Positions 15,298 through 21,760 of a stretch of DNA of 24,435 nucleotides are shown here, in pieces. Below the pieces are notes generated by a model, which did not search any database, had not been told where the DNA came from, and saw only the letters and a program-made list of their open reading frames with translations. Source of the stretch: JAKAXG01 sp035702985 (lineage in GTDB: Bacteria > Actinomycetota > Acidimicrobiia > Acidimicrobiales > Palsa-688); NCBI GenBank assembly GCA_035702985.1, contig DASSZD010000182.1:1-24435 (forward strand), in the 5' to 3' direction. Within the stretch, counting starts at the first letter, position 1. Each line of letters starts with the position of its first letter. Made by a program: the position numbers and the translations under genes.

Positions 15298-15453
15298 TGG
15301 CTAGCTGCTCCTCGCGGCGGTCACATTGGGGTGTACGACCCACAGCCTGCATCGGCCCAACCGCATCCAACTAGAGGACTAGGGTACCACCGGGAGCCGC
15401 GTCGACGGTGATCATGGGGGATCCGGCCAGGCCGGGACCGGGGAGGAGAACAC
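15298..15453. promoter_or_regulatory. Divergent control region between pgsA and the EF-G-like gene
   Basis: TAGGGTA at 15380-15386 contains a plus-strand TAGGGT (15380-15385) and a minus-strand TACCCT (15386-15381), i.e. back-to-back -10 candidates sharing five base pairs. Plus transcription would start near 15392 (about 62 bases before the short upstream frame), minus near 15374 (about 77 bases before pgsA). CCGGCC-A-GGCCGG (15423-15435) is a perfect palindrome just before the strong Shine-Dalgarno GGGGAGGAG at 15440-15448. Clear -35 elements are not visible on either strand. Confidence 0.45.
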
Positions 15454-15477
15454 GTGACCTGGGAGTTCAGGCGGTGA
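15454..15477 (+). CDS. Putative 7-codon leader peptide MTWEFRR before the EF-G-like gene
   Basis: GTG-ACC-TGG-GAG-TTC-AGG-CGG-TGA starts five bases after GGGGAGGAG, an excellent ribosome-binding site, and its TGA overlaps the start of the EF-G-like gene as GTGA (15474-15477). The strong site is well placed for this frame and about 25 bases too far from the large gene. The geometry suggests that ribosomes translate the short frame and then re-initiate on the GTPase gene. Confidence 0.5.
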   Translation: MTWEFRR

Positions 15478-17531
15478 AGGCTTACTCGCCAGCGAAGATC
15501 CGCAACGTCGCTCTGGTCGGCCACGGGGGCGCCGGCAAGACCACCCTCACCGAGGCCCTCCTGCAGCGGGCCGGGGTCATCGGCCGGGCCGGGCGGGTGG
15601 AGGACGGCTCCACCGTCACCGATTTCGACGCCGAGGAGCAGAAGCGGGGCCTGTCGGTGTCCGCCGCCCTGGCCCCGTTCGAGTGGGAGGACCACAAGAT
15701 CAACATCCTCGACTGCCCCGGCTACGCCGACTTCGCCCCCGAGGCGATCGCCGCGCTGCGGGTGGCCGACATGGCGGTGTTCGTGGTCAGCGCGGTCGAA
15801 GGCGTCGAGGTGCAGACCGAGATCATGTGGAAGGCCGCCGCCGAGCTGCAGCTTCCCCGCCTGGTGTTCGTCAACAAGCTGGACCGGGAGCGGGCGTCTT
15901 TCGAGAGGACCCTCGAGCAGTTGCAGTCGACGTTCGGGGCGGGCATCGCGCCTCTCGAGCTGCCCATCGGCGAGGAGTCGTCGTTCCGGGGGGTGGCGGA
16001 CCTGCTGTCGGACACCGCCATCACCTACGAGGGGGGCCGGGCCACCACCGGGCCCATACCGGACGAGATGGCGGTGAAGGAGCACTCGGTCCACGACTCG
16101 CTGGTGGAGGGCATCGTGGTGGCCGACGACGACCTGATGGAGCGCTACCTGGAGGGGGACATCCCCTCGGTGAAGCAGCTGGAGGAGACCCTGGCCCACG
16201 GGGTGGCCTCGGCCCAGGTGTTCCCGGTGCTGTGCGGGTCGGCCACCAGGCAGGTGGCCATCGACCGGCTGGCCACGTTCATCTGCGAGATCGGCCCGTC
16301 CCCGGTGGACCGCCCCCCGCTGGTGGTGGAGGCGGGCGCCACCACCAGCGACATCCCTCCCGACCCGGCCGGGCCGCCCCTGGCGTGGGTGTGGAAGACG
16401 GTGGTGGACCGCCACGTGGGCAAGATCAGCCTGTTCAAGGTGTACTCGGGCTCGCTGAAGGCGGACGACGTGCTGGTCAACTCCCGGACCCACACCGACG
16501 AGCGCATGCACGGTCTGTTCAGCCTGCGCGGCAAGGAGCAGATCCCGGTGGACGCCTTCCCGGTGGGCGACCTGGGGGCGGTGGCCAAGCTGGCGGACGT
16601 GCTCACCGGGGACACCCTGGCACCGAAGGGCACCCCGGTGGCGGTGCCCGCCCCCCCGGTGCCCGAGCCGGCCCTCACCATCGGTATCCGGCCCCGCTCC
16701 AAGGGCGACGAGGACAAGCTGATGACCGCCCTGCACCGGCTCCAGGACGAGGACCCGGTGCTCACCGTGCGTCGCGACGACGAGACCCACCAGACCCTGC
16801 TGGGCGGCAGCGGCGAGACCCACCTGGCCATCGTCACCGAGCGGCTGTCGCGCAAGTTCGGGGTGGAGGTGGAGACCGAACCGGTGGTCGTCCCCTACCG
16901 GGAGACCATCACCGGCTCCGCCGAGGCGGAAGGCAAGTACAAGAAGCAGACCGGTGGCCACGGCCAGTTCGGGGTGGCCAACGTCCGGATGGCCCCCCTG
17001 GACCGGGGCGCCGGATTCGAGTTCGTGGACCAGATCGTGGGCGGGGCCATCCCCCGCCAGTTCATCCCGGCGGTGCAGAAGGGCATCGAGGAGGCCATGG
17101 CCGGCGGCGGGGTGCACGGCTGGCCGGTGGTCGACGTGTCGGTCACGCTGTTCGACGGCAAGTTCCACAGCGTCGACTCGTCCGAGATGAGCTTCAAGAT
17201 GGCCGGTTCGCTGGCCTTCCGGGAGGCCATGGAAAAAGCCGGACCGATCCTGCTGGAGCCCATCTCCCGGATCGAGGTCACGGTGCCGTCGGCCTACCAG
17301 GGGGACGTGATGGGCGACCTCAACAGCCGCCGGGGCCGGGTGCAGGGCACCGAGTCCGGCAACGACGGGGAGTCCGTCATCGCGGCCCTGGTCCCGACCT
17401 CGGAGATCCTCCGCTACGCCATCGACCTGCGCTCCATGACCGGCGGCCGGGGCCGCTTCAACGCCTGGCACGATCACTACGACCCCCTGCCCCAGCACCT
17501 GTGGGGCGCGGTGTCACGGGCGTCGGCGTAG
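15474..17531 (+). CDS. fusA2: Elongation factor G-like protein (EF-G2 type GTPase)
   Basis: A five-domain translational GTPase of the EF-G2 (FusA2) group, whose precise role is not settled; it is not the main EF-G. With a GTG start at 15474 it has 685 residues and begins MKAYSPAKIRNVALVGHGGAGKTTL. The P-loop is GHGGAGKT (16-23). G3 is DCPGYAD (80-86), with Tyr where canonical EF-G has the catalytic His. G4 is NKLD (134-137), and the switch-I RGITI-like motif is RGLSV. Domain IV/V motifs such as GSGETHLAI and the near-C-terminal SMTGGRGRF are present. A longer frame from 15408 exists, but family members start at this point. It runs opposite to all its neighbours and converges on the HIT gene with a 15-bp gap. 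Confidence 0.9.
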   Translation: MKAYSPAKIRNVALVGHGGAGKTTLTEALLQRAGVIGRAGRVEDGSTVTDFDAEEQKRGLSVSAALAPFEWEDHKINILDCPGYADFAPEAIAALRVADMAVFVVSAVEGVEVQTEIMWKAAAELQLPRLVFVNKLDRERASFERTLEQLQSTFGAGIAPLELPIGEESSFRGVADLLSDTAITYEGGRATTGPIPDEMAVKEHSVHDSLVEGIVVADDDLMERYLEGDIPSVKQLEETLAHGVASAQVFPVLCGSATRQVAIDRLATFICEIGPSPVDRPPLVVEAGATTSDIPPDPAGPPLAWVWKTVVDRHVGKISLFKVYSGSLKADDVLVNSRTHTDERMHGLFSLRGKEQIPVDAFPVGDLGAVAKLADVLTGDTLAPKGTPVAVPAPPVPEPALTIGIRPRSKGDEDKLMTALHRLQDEDPVLTVRRDDETHQTLLGGSGETHLAIVTERLSRKFGVEVETEPVVVPYRETITGSAEAEGKYKKQTGGHGQFGVANVRMAPLDRGAGFEFVDQIVGGAIPRQFIPAVQKGIEEAMAGGGVHGWPVVDVSVTLFDGKFHSVDSSEMSFKMAGSLAFREAMEKAGPILLEPISRIEVTVPSAYQGDVMGDLNSRRGRVQGTESGNDGESVIAALVPTSEILRYAIDLRSMTGGRGRFNAWHDHYDPLPQHLWGAVSRASA

Positions 17532-17546
17532 CGGCCGCCCCGGCGG

Positions 17547-18056
17547 TCAGCCCCAGGCCTTGCGGATCTTCTGCGCCGACGTGGACAGCGTCTCGGGCAG
17601 CACCCGGGTCTCGGCCACCGCGGTCATGAAGTTGGTGTCGCCGGACCAGCGGGGCAGCACGTGGACGTGGAAGTGGCCGGGCACGCCGGCGCCGGCCGCC
17701 CGCCCCAGGTTGGCGCCGATGTTCAGACCGTCCGGCCGGTAGGCGTCGCGCAGGGCGGCGACCGCCCGGGACACCCCTTCCCAGATCTGGCTGCCCTCCT
17801 CGGCGGTGAGATCCTCCGGTGAGGCGGCGTGGCGGAGCGGCATCACCATGAGATGGCCGCTGCCGTACGGGAAGGCGTTGAGGATGGCCAGGGCCCCGCC
17901 TCCGGGGTGGCGCCAGAGGATGTGGGTCTCCTCGTCGTCGAGGCCGCTGCCCAGGATGGAGCAGAACACGCAGTCCCCGCTCCCCTCCGGGCCGGCGGTC
18001 ACCCCCTCTATGTACTCGCTGCGCCACCCGGCCCACAGCCGGTCCAGGCCGCTCAC
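17547..18056 (-). CDS. HIT-family protein, probable Ap4A phosphorylase
   Basis: The 169-residue histidine-triad protein has the active-site GHFHVHVLPRW (127-137; triad H128, H130, H132) and a CVFC pair (29-32) that may bind zinc. In M. tuberculosis the homologue at the same place (Rv2613c, next to thrS) is a diadenosine tetraphosphate phosphorylase; the RWSGDTNFMTAVAETRVLPE stretch resembles it. A role in clearing Ap4A, a by-product of tRNA synthetases, fits its coupling to thrS. The GTG start overlaps the thrS stop as GTGA (18053-18056); a longer frame reaching to about 19037 is the shadow of thrS. Confidence 0.9.
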   Translation of the reverse strand: MSGLDRLWAGWRSEYIEGVTAGPEGSGDCVFCSILGSGLDDEETHILWRHPGGGALAILNAFPYGSGHLMVMPLRHAASPEDLTAEEGSQIWEGVSRAVAALRDAYRPDGLNIGANLGRAAGAGVPGHFHVHVLPRWSGDTNFMTAVAETRVLPETLSTSAQKIRKAWG

Positions 18057-20011
18057 GCGTGCGTCTCTATCTCCGTGGCCACCCGGCCCACGAAGTCGCC
18101 GAGGGGGACGCCCCGGTCGGGCCGCTCTTTGTCCCTGGAGTTGACACCGACGGTGCGGGCGGCCACGTCGTCGTCGCCGACCACCAGCACGTAGGGGACC
18201 TTGTCCATCTTGGCCCGGCGGACCCGGGCGCCCAGCTGCTCGTCGGCGGCCAGCACCTCGACCCGGGCGCCGGCGGCACGCAGCTGGGCGGCCACCTCCT
18301 CGGCGTAGGGCTGATGGTCGGAGCGGACCGGCAGCACGCTCACCTGCACCGGCGACAGCCAGGTCGGCAGCGCCCCGGCGTAGTGCTCGATGAGGATGCC
18401 GAAGAACCGCTCGATGGAGCCGAACAGGGCCCGGTGGATCATGTACGGGCGGTGGCGGGCGTTGTCGGAGCCCACGAACTCCATGTCGAAGCGCTGGGGC
18501 TCCTGGAAGTCGACCTGCAGGGTGGACACCTGCCAGCGCCGGCCGATGGCGTCCCTCACGTGGACGTCGATCTTGGGGGCGTAGAAGGCCCCCTCGCCGT
18601 CGGCCACCACATAGGGGAGCTCGGCGGCCTCCAGCGCCCGGCGCAGGGCGTCGGTGGCCACGTCCCACTCGGCCGGGTCCCCCACGAACTTGTCCGGCCG
18701 GGTGGCCAGCTCGGCCTCGAAATCCTCGAGCCCGAACGCCCGCAGCAGGCGCAGCACGAAGGCCAGCAGATCGGCCAGCTCCGGGGCCAGCTGCTCGGGG
18801 GTGCAGAAGATGTGGGAGTCGTCCTGGGTGAACCCCCGGGCCCGGAGCAGACCGTTGAGCACCCCGGAGCGCTCGAAGCGGTACACCGTGCCGAACTCGA
18901 ACAGCCGCAGCGGCAGCTCCCGGTAGGACCGTTGCCGGCTCTTGTACACCAGGATGTGCATCGGGCAGTTCATCGGCTTCGGGTAGTAGACGCCGCCCTC
19001 GAGCTCCATCGGGGGGTACATGCCCTCCGCGTACCATTCCAGGTGGCCGGATATCTCGAACAGGGTCGACTTGGCCAGGTGGGGGGTGAACACGAACTCG
19101 TAGCCGGCCCGCTCGTGCTCGGCCCGGGAGTAGTCCTCCATCACCTTGCGGATCAGCCCACCCCGGGGGTGGAACACCACCAGCCCGCCGCCCAGCTCGG
19201 GCGGGAAGTGGAACAAGTCCAGCTCCGCCCCCAGCTTGCGGTGGTCCCGCTTCTCCGCCTCCTCCAGGCGGTGCAGGTGCTCGTCGAGAGCGGCCTTGGA
19301 CTCCCAGGCCGTCCCGTAGATCCGCTGCAGCTGGGGCCGGCGCTCGTCACCGCGCCAGTAGGCGGCCGCCACCTTCATCAGCTTGAAGTGGCCCAGCCGG
19401 GCGGTGGACGGCACGTGGGGGCCGCGGCACAGGTCCACGAAACCGTCGGTGTTGCGGTAGGTGCTGACCGCTCCCCCGCCCACCCCCTCGGCCTCGTCGG
19501 ACTCGGCTGCGTCGACACCCTCGATGATCTCGACCTTGTACGGCTGGTCGGCGAACAGCTCGAGGCCCTCGGCGACGCTGTGCTCCTCCCGCACGAACGG
19601 CTGATCCTCGGCGATGATCTGGCGCATGCGGGACTCGATCCGGCCCAGGTCGTCGTCGCTGAAGTGGGCCCCGCCGGGCAGCTCGAAGTCGTAGTAGAAG
19701 CCGTTCTCGATCGGCGGGCCGATGGCGTAGCGGGCGCCGGGCCACAGGTCGGTCACGGCCTGGGCCATCACGTGGGCGGTGGAGTGGCGCAGCACGTGGC
19801 GGCCGGCGGTGCTGTCGGCGGTGACGACGGCCACGGTGGCGCCGTCGGGGAGCGGCGACGTGAGGTCGGTCTCCCGGCCGTCCACGGTGGCGGCCACGGC
19901 CGCCCGGGCCAGCCCCCGGCCGATGGAGGCGGCCAGGTCGGCTCCGGTCGAGCCGGCCGGCAGCTCGCGGGCCGACCCGTCGGGCAGGTGGACGGTGATC
20001 TGTTCAGGCAC
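18053..20011 (-). CDS. thrS: Threonyl-tRNA synthetase
   Basis: It charges tRNA-Thr with threonine. The 652-residue class II enzyme has an N-terminal TGS domain (1-62), the editing domain with HSTAH (76-80) and C195 in DLCRGPHVP, and the catalytic core with zinc ligands C349 (MNCPMH), H400 (QDDSHIF) and a histidine in MIHRALFGS. Motif 2 (FGTVYRFERSGVLNGLLRARGF) and motif 3 are intact, followed by the anticodon-binding domain (SPVQVSVLPVRSDHQ). Editing and synthetic sites are complete. The GTG start at 20009-20011 has no Shine-Dalgarno but a TATTCT box eight bases before it. It forms an overlapping pair with the HIT gene. Confidence 0.98.
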   Translation of the reverse strand: MPEQITVHLPDGSARELPAGSTGADLAASIGRGLARAAVAATVDGRETDLTSPLPDGATVAVVTADSTAGRHVLRHSTAHVMAQAVTDLWPGARYAIGPPIENGFYYDFELPGGAHFSDDDLGRIESRMRQIIAEDQPFVREEHSVAEGLELFADQPYKVEIIEGVDAAESDEAEGVGGGAVSTYRNTDGFVDLCRGPHVPSTARLGHFKLMKVAAAYWRGDERRPQLQRIYGTAWESKAALDEHLHRLEEAEKRDHRKLGAELDLFHFPPELGGGLVVFHPRGGLIRKVMEDYSRAEHERAGYEFVFTPHLAKSTLFEISGHLEWYAEGMYPPMELEGGVYYPKPMNCPMHILVYKSRQRSYRELPLRLFEFGTVYRFERSGVLNGLLRARGFTQDDSHIFCTPEQLAPELADLLAFVLRLLRAFGLEDFEAELATRPDKFVGDPAEWDVATDALRRALEAAELPYVVADGEGAFYAPKIDVHVRDAIGRRWQVSTLQVDFQEPQRFDMEFVGSDNARHRPYMIHRALFGSIERFFGILIEHYAGALPTWLSPVQVSVLPVRSDHQPYAEEVAAQLRAAGARVEVLAADEQLGARVRRAKMDKVPYVLVVGDDDVAARTVGVNSRDKERPDRGVPLGDFVGRVATEIETHA

Positions 20012-20025
20012 GGCTGTAGAGAATA
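20012..20025 (-). promoter_or_regulatory. Possible (near-)leaderless promoter of thrS
   Basis: TATTCT (20025-20020, minus strand) is followed by eight bases and the GTG of thrS. The distance is one to two bases longer than in the other cases, so the message would start at or just before the start codon. No T-box leader could fit downstream of it. Confidence 0.4.
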
Positions 20026-20037
20026 CGGCCCGCCCGG

Positions 20038-20062
20038 GGCCGGTCCGAATCGGTTACCGGCC
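20038..20062 (-). terminator. Possible terminator hairpin after npdG
   Basis: GGCCGGT (20038-20044) pairs with ACCGGCC (20056-20062), and the 11-base loop contains a further palindrome CCGA-A-TCGG. It lies 11 bp past the npdG stop and upstream of the thrS -10 box. It lacks a U-tract, so it may instead be an operator or a tail-less actinobacterial terminator. Confidence 0.35.
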
Positions 20063-20073
20063 GGCCGGCCGGG

Positions 20074-20730
20074 TCAGTCTGGGATGCCGGTGAGGCGGAT
20101 GGCGGCGTGGGTCTTGTAGCGCCGGTTCACCTCGAGGAGGGCCGGGGTGAGGGCCTCGATGGCCAGTCCGCTGCCCAGGCCGCCGGACTCCACGCCGCGC
20201 AGGCCGGGCAGGCGGCTGACCAGCGCCGCCACCTCGGCCCTGGCCTCCTTGTCGTCGGCGAAGACCATCACGTCGGCGTCCAGCGGGTGGTCCAGATCGC
20301 TCCACGGACCGGCCGGGAGGTGGTGGAACGCCCCGACCACCCGGGACCGGGGCAGGGCCCGGGCCACCGCCACGGTCACCGAGCCGGTGGGCGGCAGCAG
20401 CGGGACCATCTCCTTGCCGAAGCGGGTCAGGGCGTTGGCCATGGTGATGACGACCTTGCCGGCCAGGGCCTCCTCCAGCGGGCTGATGGTGGCCAGGATC
20501 CCGTCCCAGGGGGTGGCCACCACCACCACGTCGGCGGCCGCCGCCCCGGCGTTCTCCCCGGGAACGAGGGGCAGGTCCCGGTCCGGGTAGCGCTGCCGCA
20601 GGGCGGCCACCGCCTCCTCGGCCCGGTCCAGGGCCCGGGAGCCCACGACCGCCTCGATCCCGATGCCGGCGAACTGCACCGCCACGGCCTGGCCGGCCGG
20701 CCCGGTTCCTCCAATGACCCCGATCTGCAT
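20074..20730 (-). CDS. npdG: NADPH-dependent F420 reductase family protein (NpdG/Fno-like)
   Basis: The family transfers hydride between NADP(H) and coenzyme F420. The 218-residue protein is a single Rossmann domain opening MQIGVIGGTGPAGQAVAVQF with the dinucleotide loop GGTGPAG (7-13), then VVGSR (28-32) with the arginine expected to read the NADP 2'-phosphate, VVVATPWDGI, and VVGAFHHLPAGPW near the active site. The C-terminus ends in an all-helical stretch (LEVNRRYKTHAAIRLTGI), as in this family. No F420-synthesis genes are present in the window. The ATG start is fixed by a TATCCT box six bases upstream. Other F420-independent oxidoreductases of this fold are possible. Confidence 0.85.
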   Translation of the reverse strand: MQIGVIGGTGPAGQAVAVQFAGIGIEAVVGSRALDRAEEAVAALRQRYPDRDLPLVPGENAGAAAADVVVVATPWDGILATISPLEEALAGKVVITMANALTRFGKEMVPLLPPTGSVTVAVARALPRSRVVGAFHHLPAGPWSDLDHPLDADVMVFADDKEARAEVAALVSRLPGLRGVESGGLGSGLAIEALTPALLEVNRRYKTHAAIRLTGIPD

Positions 20731-20752
20731 CGTCGCAGGATAGGTTGCCGCC
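20731..20752. promoter_or_regulatory. Overlapping divergent leaderless promoters
   Basis: In a 22-bp gap, minus-strand TATCCT (20742-20737) plus six bases leads to the npdG ATG, and plus-strand TAGGTT (20741-20746) plus six bases (GCCGCC) leads to the GTG at 20753. The boxes share the base pairs at 20741-20742. Both spacings are the exact leaderless value. Polymerase cannot occupy both at once, so the two genes should compete. Confidence 0.65.
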
Positions 20753-21121
20753 GTGGCCTTCCGTAAAGCCCGGAGGCGGGCCCGGCCGTCCCGGGTGGGT
20801 CAGCCGGCCCCGCCGGTGACCGGGGTGGATCCCCGGGGCGGCCCGGTGTCGGTCGACCCCGAGGGACGGACGCTGTACTTCCTGACCTCCAGCTGCCGGC
20901 CGTGCCGGCCGGTGTGGGCCACCCTGACCGGCGACCGGGTGGCGGTGGTCACGCCCGACCCGTCGACCGAGGACCGGGCCGCGGTGGCGGAGCTGGCCCC
21001 GGCCGGCGTGACGGTGGTGATGTCGAGCGACACGTGGTTCGCGTACGCCCCCGGGCCGGCGCCGTGGACCGCCACCGTGTCGGCCGGCGTGGTCTCGGCG
21101 GAGGGCCCGGCCGCCGGCTAG
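20753..21121 (+). CDS. Small thioredoxin-like CxxC protein
   Basis: The 122-residue protein has a basic start (FRKARRRARPSR), then a short strand-forming segment RTLYFLTSSCRPCRPVW in which C48-x-x-C51 follows a hydrophobic strand, as in thioredoxin-fold redox proteins such as TlpA or the alkyl-hydroperoxide group. Later segments (VAVVTPD, GVTVVMSSDTWFAY, APWTATVSAGVV) could be the remaining beta strands, and a cis-proline-like APW is present. There is no signal peptide or lipobox, although the N-terminus could be a very short membrane-proximal tail. Function beyond possible thiol redox chemistry is unknown. The GTG start matches a leaderless promoter. Its TAG stop overlaps the adk stop tail-to-tail in the palindrome CTAG (21118-21121). 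Confidence 0.75.
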   Translation: MAFRKARRRARPSRVGQPAPPVTGVDPRGGPVSVDPEGRTLYFLTSSCRPCRPVWATLTGDRVAVVTPDPSTEDRAAVAELAPAGVTVVMSSDTWFAYAPGPAPWTATVSAGVVSAEGPAAG

Positions 21122-21702
21122 ACCAGACCGGAGCGGAGGACGTCGACCGCCCCCACGATGGCCTCGAACACCTCGGGAACCGGCATCTCCCCGTCGATGT
21201 CGATCACCAGCCCCCGACCGGCGTAGAACTCCAGCATGGGCGCCGTCTCGGAGTCGTACACGTCGAGGCGGTGGTCGATGACCGTCTCGGTGTCGTCGTG
21301 GCGGCCCTCGGTGCCGGCCCGGGCCAGCATGCGGCGGCGCAGCTCGTCACGGCTGACCTCCAGGTGGATGACGGCCTGCAGCTCCACCCCCGACACCTGA
21401 CGGGCCACCTCGTAGGCCTCCTCGGCCTGGGCCAGAGTCCGGGGGAAGCCGTCGAGGACGTAGCCGCCCCGGGCGGCCGCCTCCAGGATCGGACCGGCCA
21501 GCATGTCCAGCACCAGCCTGTCGGGCACCAGGTCGCCCCGGGCCAGGTACTGCGCCGCCTCCTTGCCGATGGGGGTGCCGGCGTCCATCTCGCGCCGGAA
21601 CAGATCGCCGCTGGAGATGTGGGCGATCCCGTAGTGGTCCGCCAGCCGGGTGGCCTGCGTCCCTTTGCCCGCGCCGGGCGGGGCGACCATCAATAGGCGC
21701 AT
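21118..21702 (-). CDS. adk: Adenylate kinase
   Basis: It interconverts ATP+AMP and 2 ADP in the cytoplasm. The 194-residue protein has the P-loop APPGAGKGTQ (7-16), AMP-site residues ISSGDLFRREM (29-39) and DGFPRT (84-89), and a short LID without zinc cysteines (the 120-140 region is ARAGTEGRHDD), so it is the short form common in actinobacteria. It is not in the usual secY-adk-map cluster but next to kynureninase; it may be the sole copy or a second one. The ATG start has TAGGGT six bases upstream and no Shine-Dalgarno. Confidence 0.93.
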   Translation of the reverse strand: MRLLMVAPPGAGKGTQATRLADHYGIAHISSGDLFRREMDAGTPIGKEAAQYLARGDLVPDRLVLDMLAGPILEAAARGGYVLDGFPRTLAQAEEAYEVARQVSGVELQAVIHLEVSRDELRRRMLARAGTEGRHDDTETVIDHRLDVYDSETAPMLEFYAGRGLVIDIDGEMPVPEVFEAIVGAVDVLRSGLV

Positions 21703-21714
21703 CGGATGACCCTA
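21703..21714 (-). promoter_or_regulatory. Putative leaderless promoter of adk
   Basis: TAGGGT (21714-21709, minus strand), six bases (CATCCG), then the ATG at 21702. It would let adk be transcribed apart from kynU. Confidence 0.65.
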
Positions 21715-21727
21715 TCTCCCCCCGCCC

Positions 21728-21744
21728 GCCGGCCGCCCGCCGGC
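21728..21744 (-). terminator. Possible hairpin between kynU and adk
   Basis: GCCGGC (21728-21733) and GCCGGC (21739-21744) are self-complementary and can pair around a 5-base loop. The hairpin sits 16 bp after the kynU stop and before the adk -10 box. It also forms part of a duplicated CGCCCGCCGGC unit. No U-tract. Confidence 0.3.
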
Positions 21745-21760
21745 CCCGACGGCGCGATCC

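Noticed and set aside
15321..17498. A 725-codon minus-strand frame opposite the EF-G-like gene
   Set aside because: It is antisense to a gene with intact GTPase motifs and is rich in His/Arg/Gly/Leu with no recognisable domain.
17547..19037. A 496-codon frame that would fuse an N-terminal extension to the HIT protein
   Set aside because: The extension is a shifted reading of thrS; the GTGA overlap with the thrS stop gives the true 169-residue HIT start.
20012..20073. A T-box riboswitch before thrS
   Set aside because: The whole gap to the next gene is 62 bp, much shorter than a T-box, and it lacks the T-box sequence.
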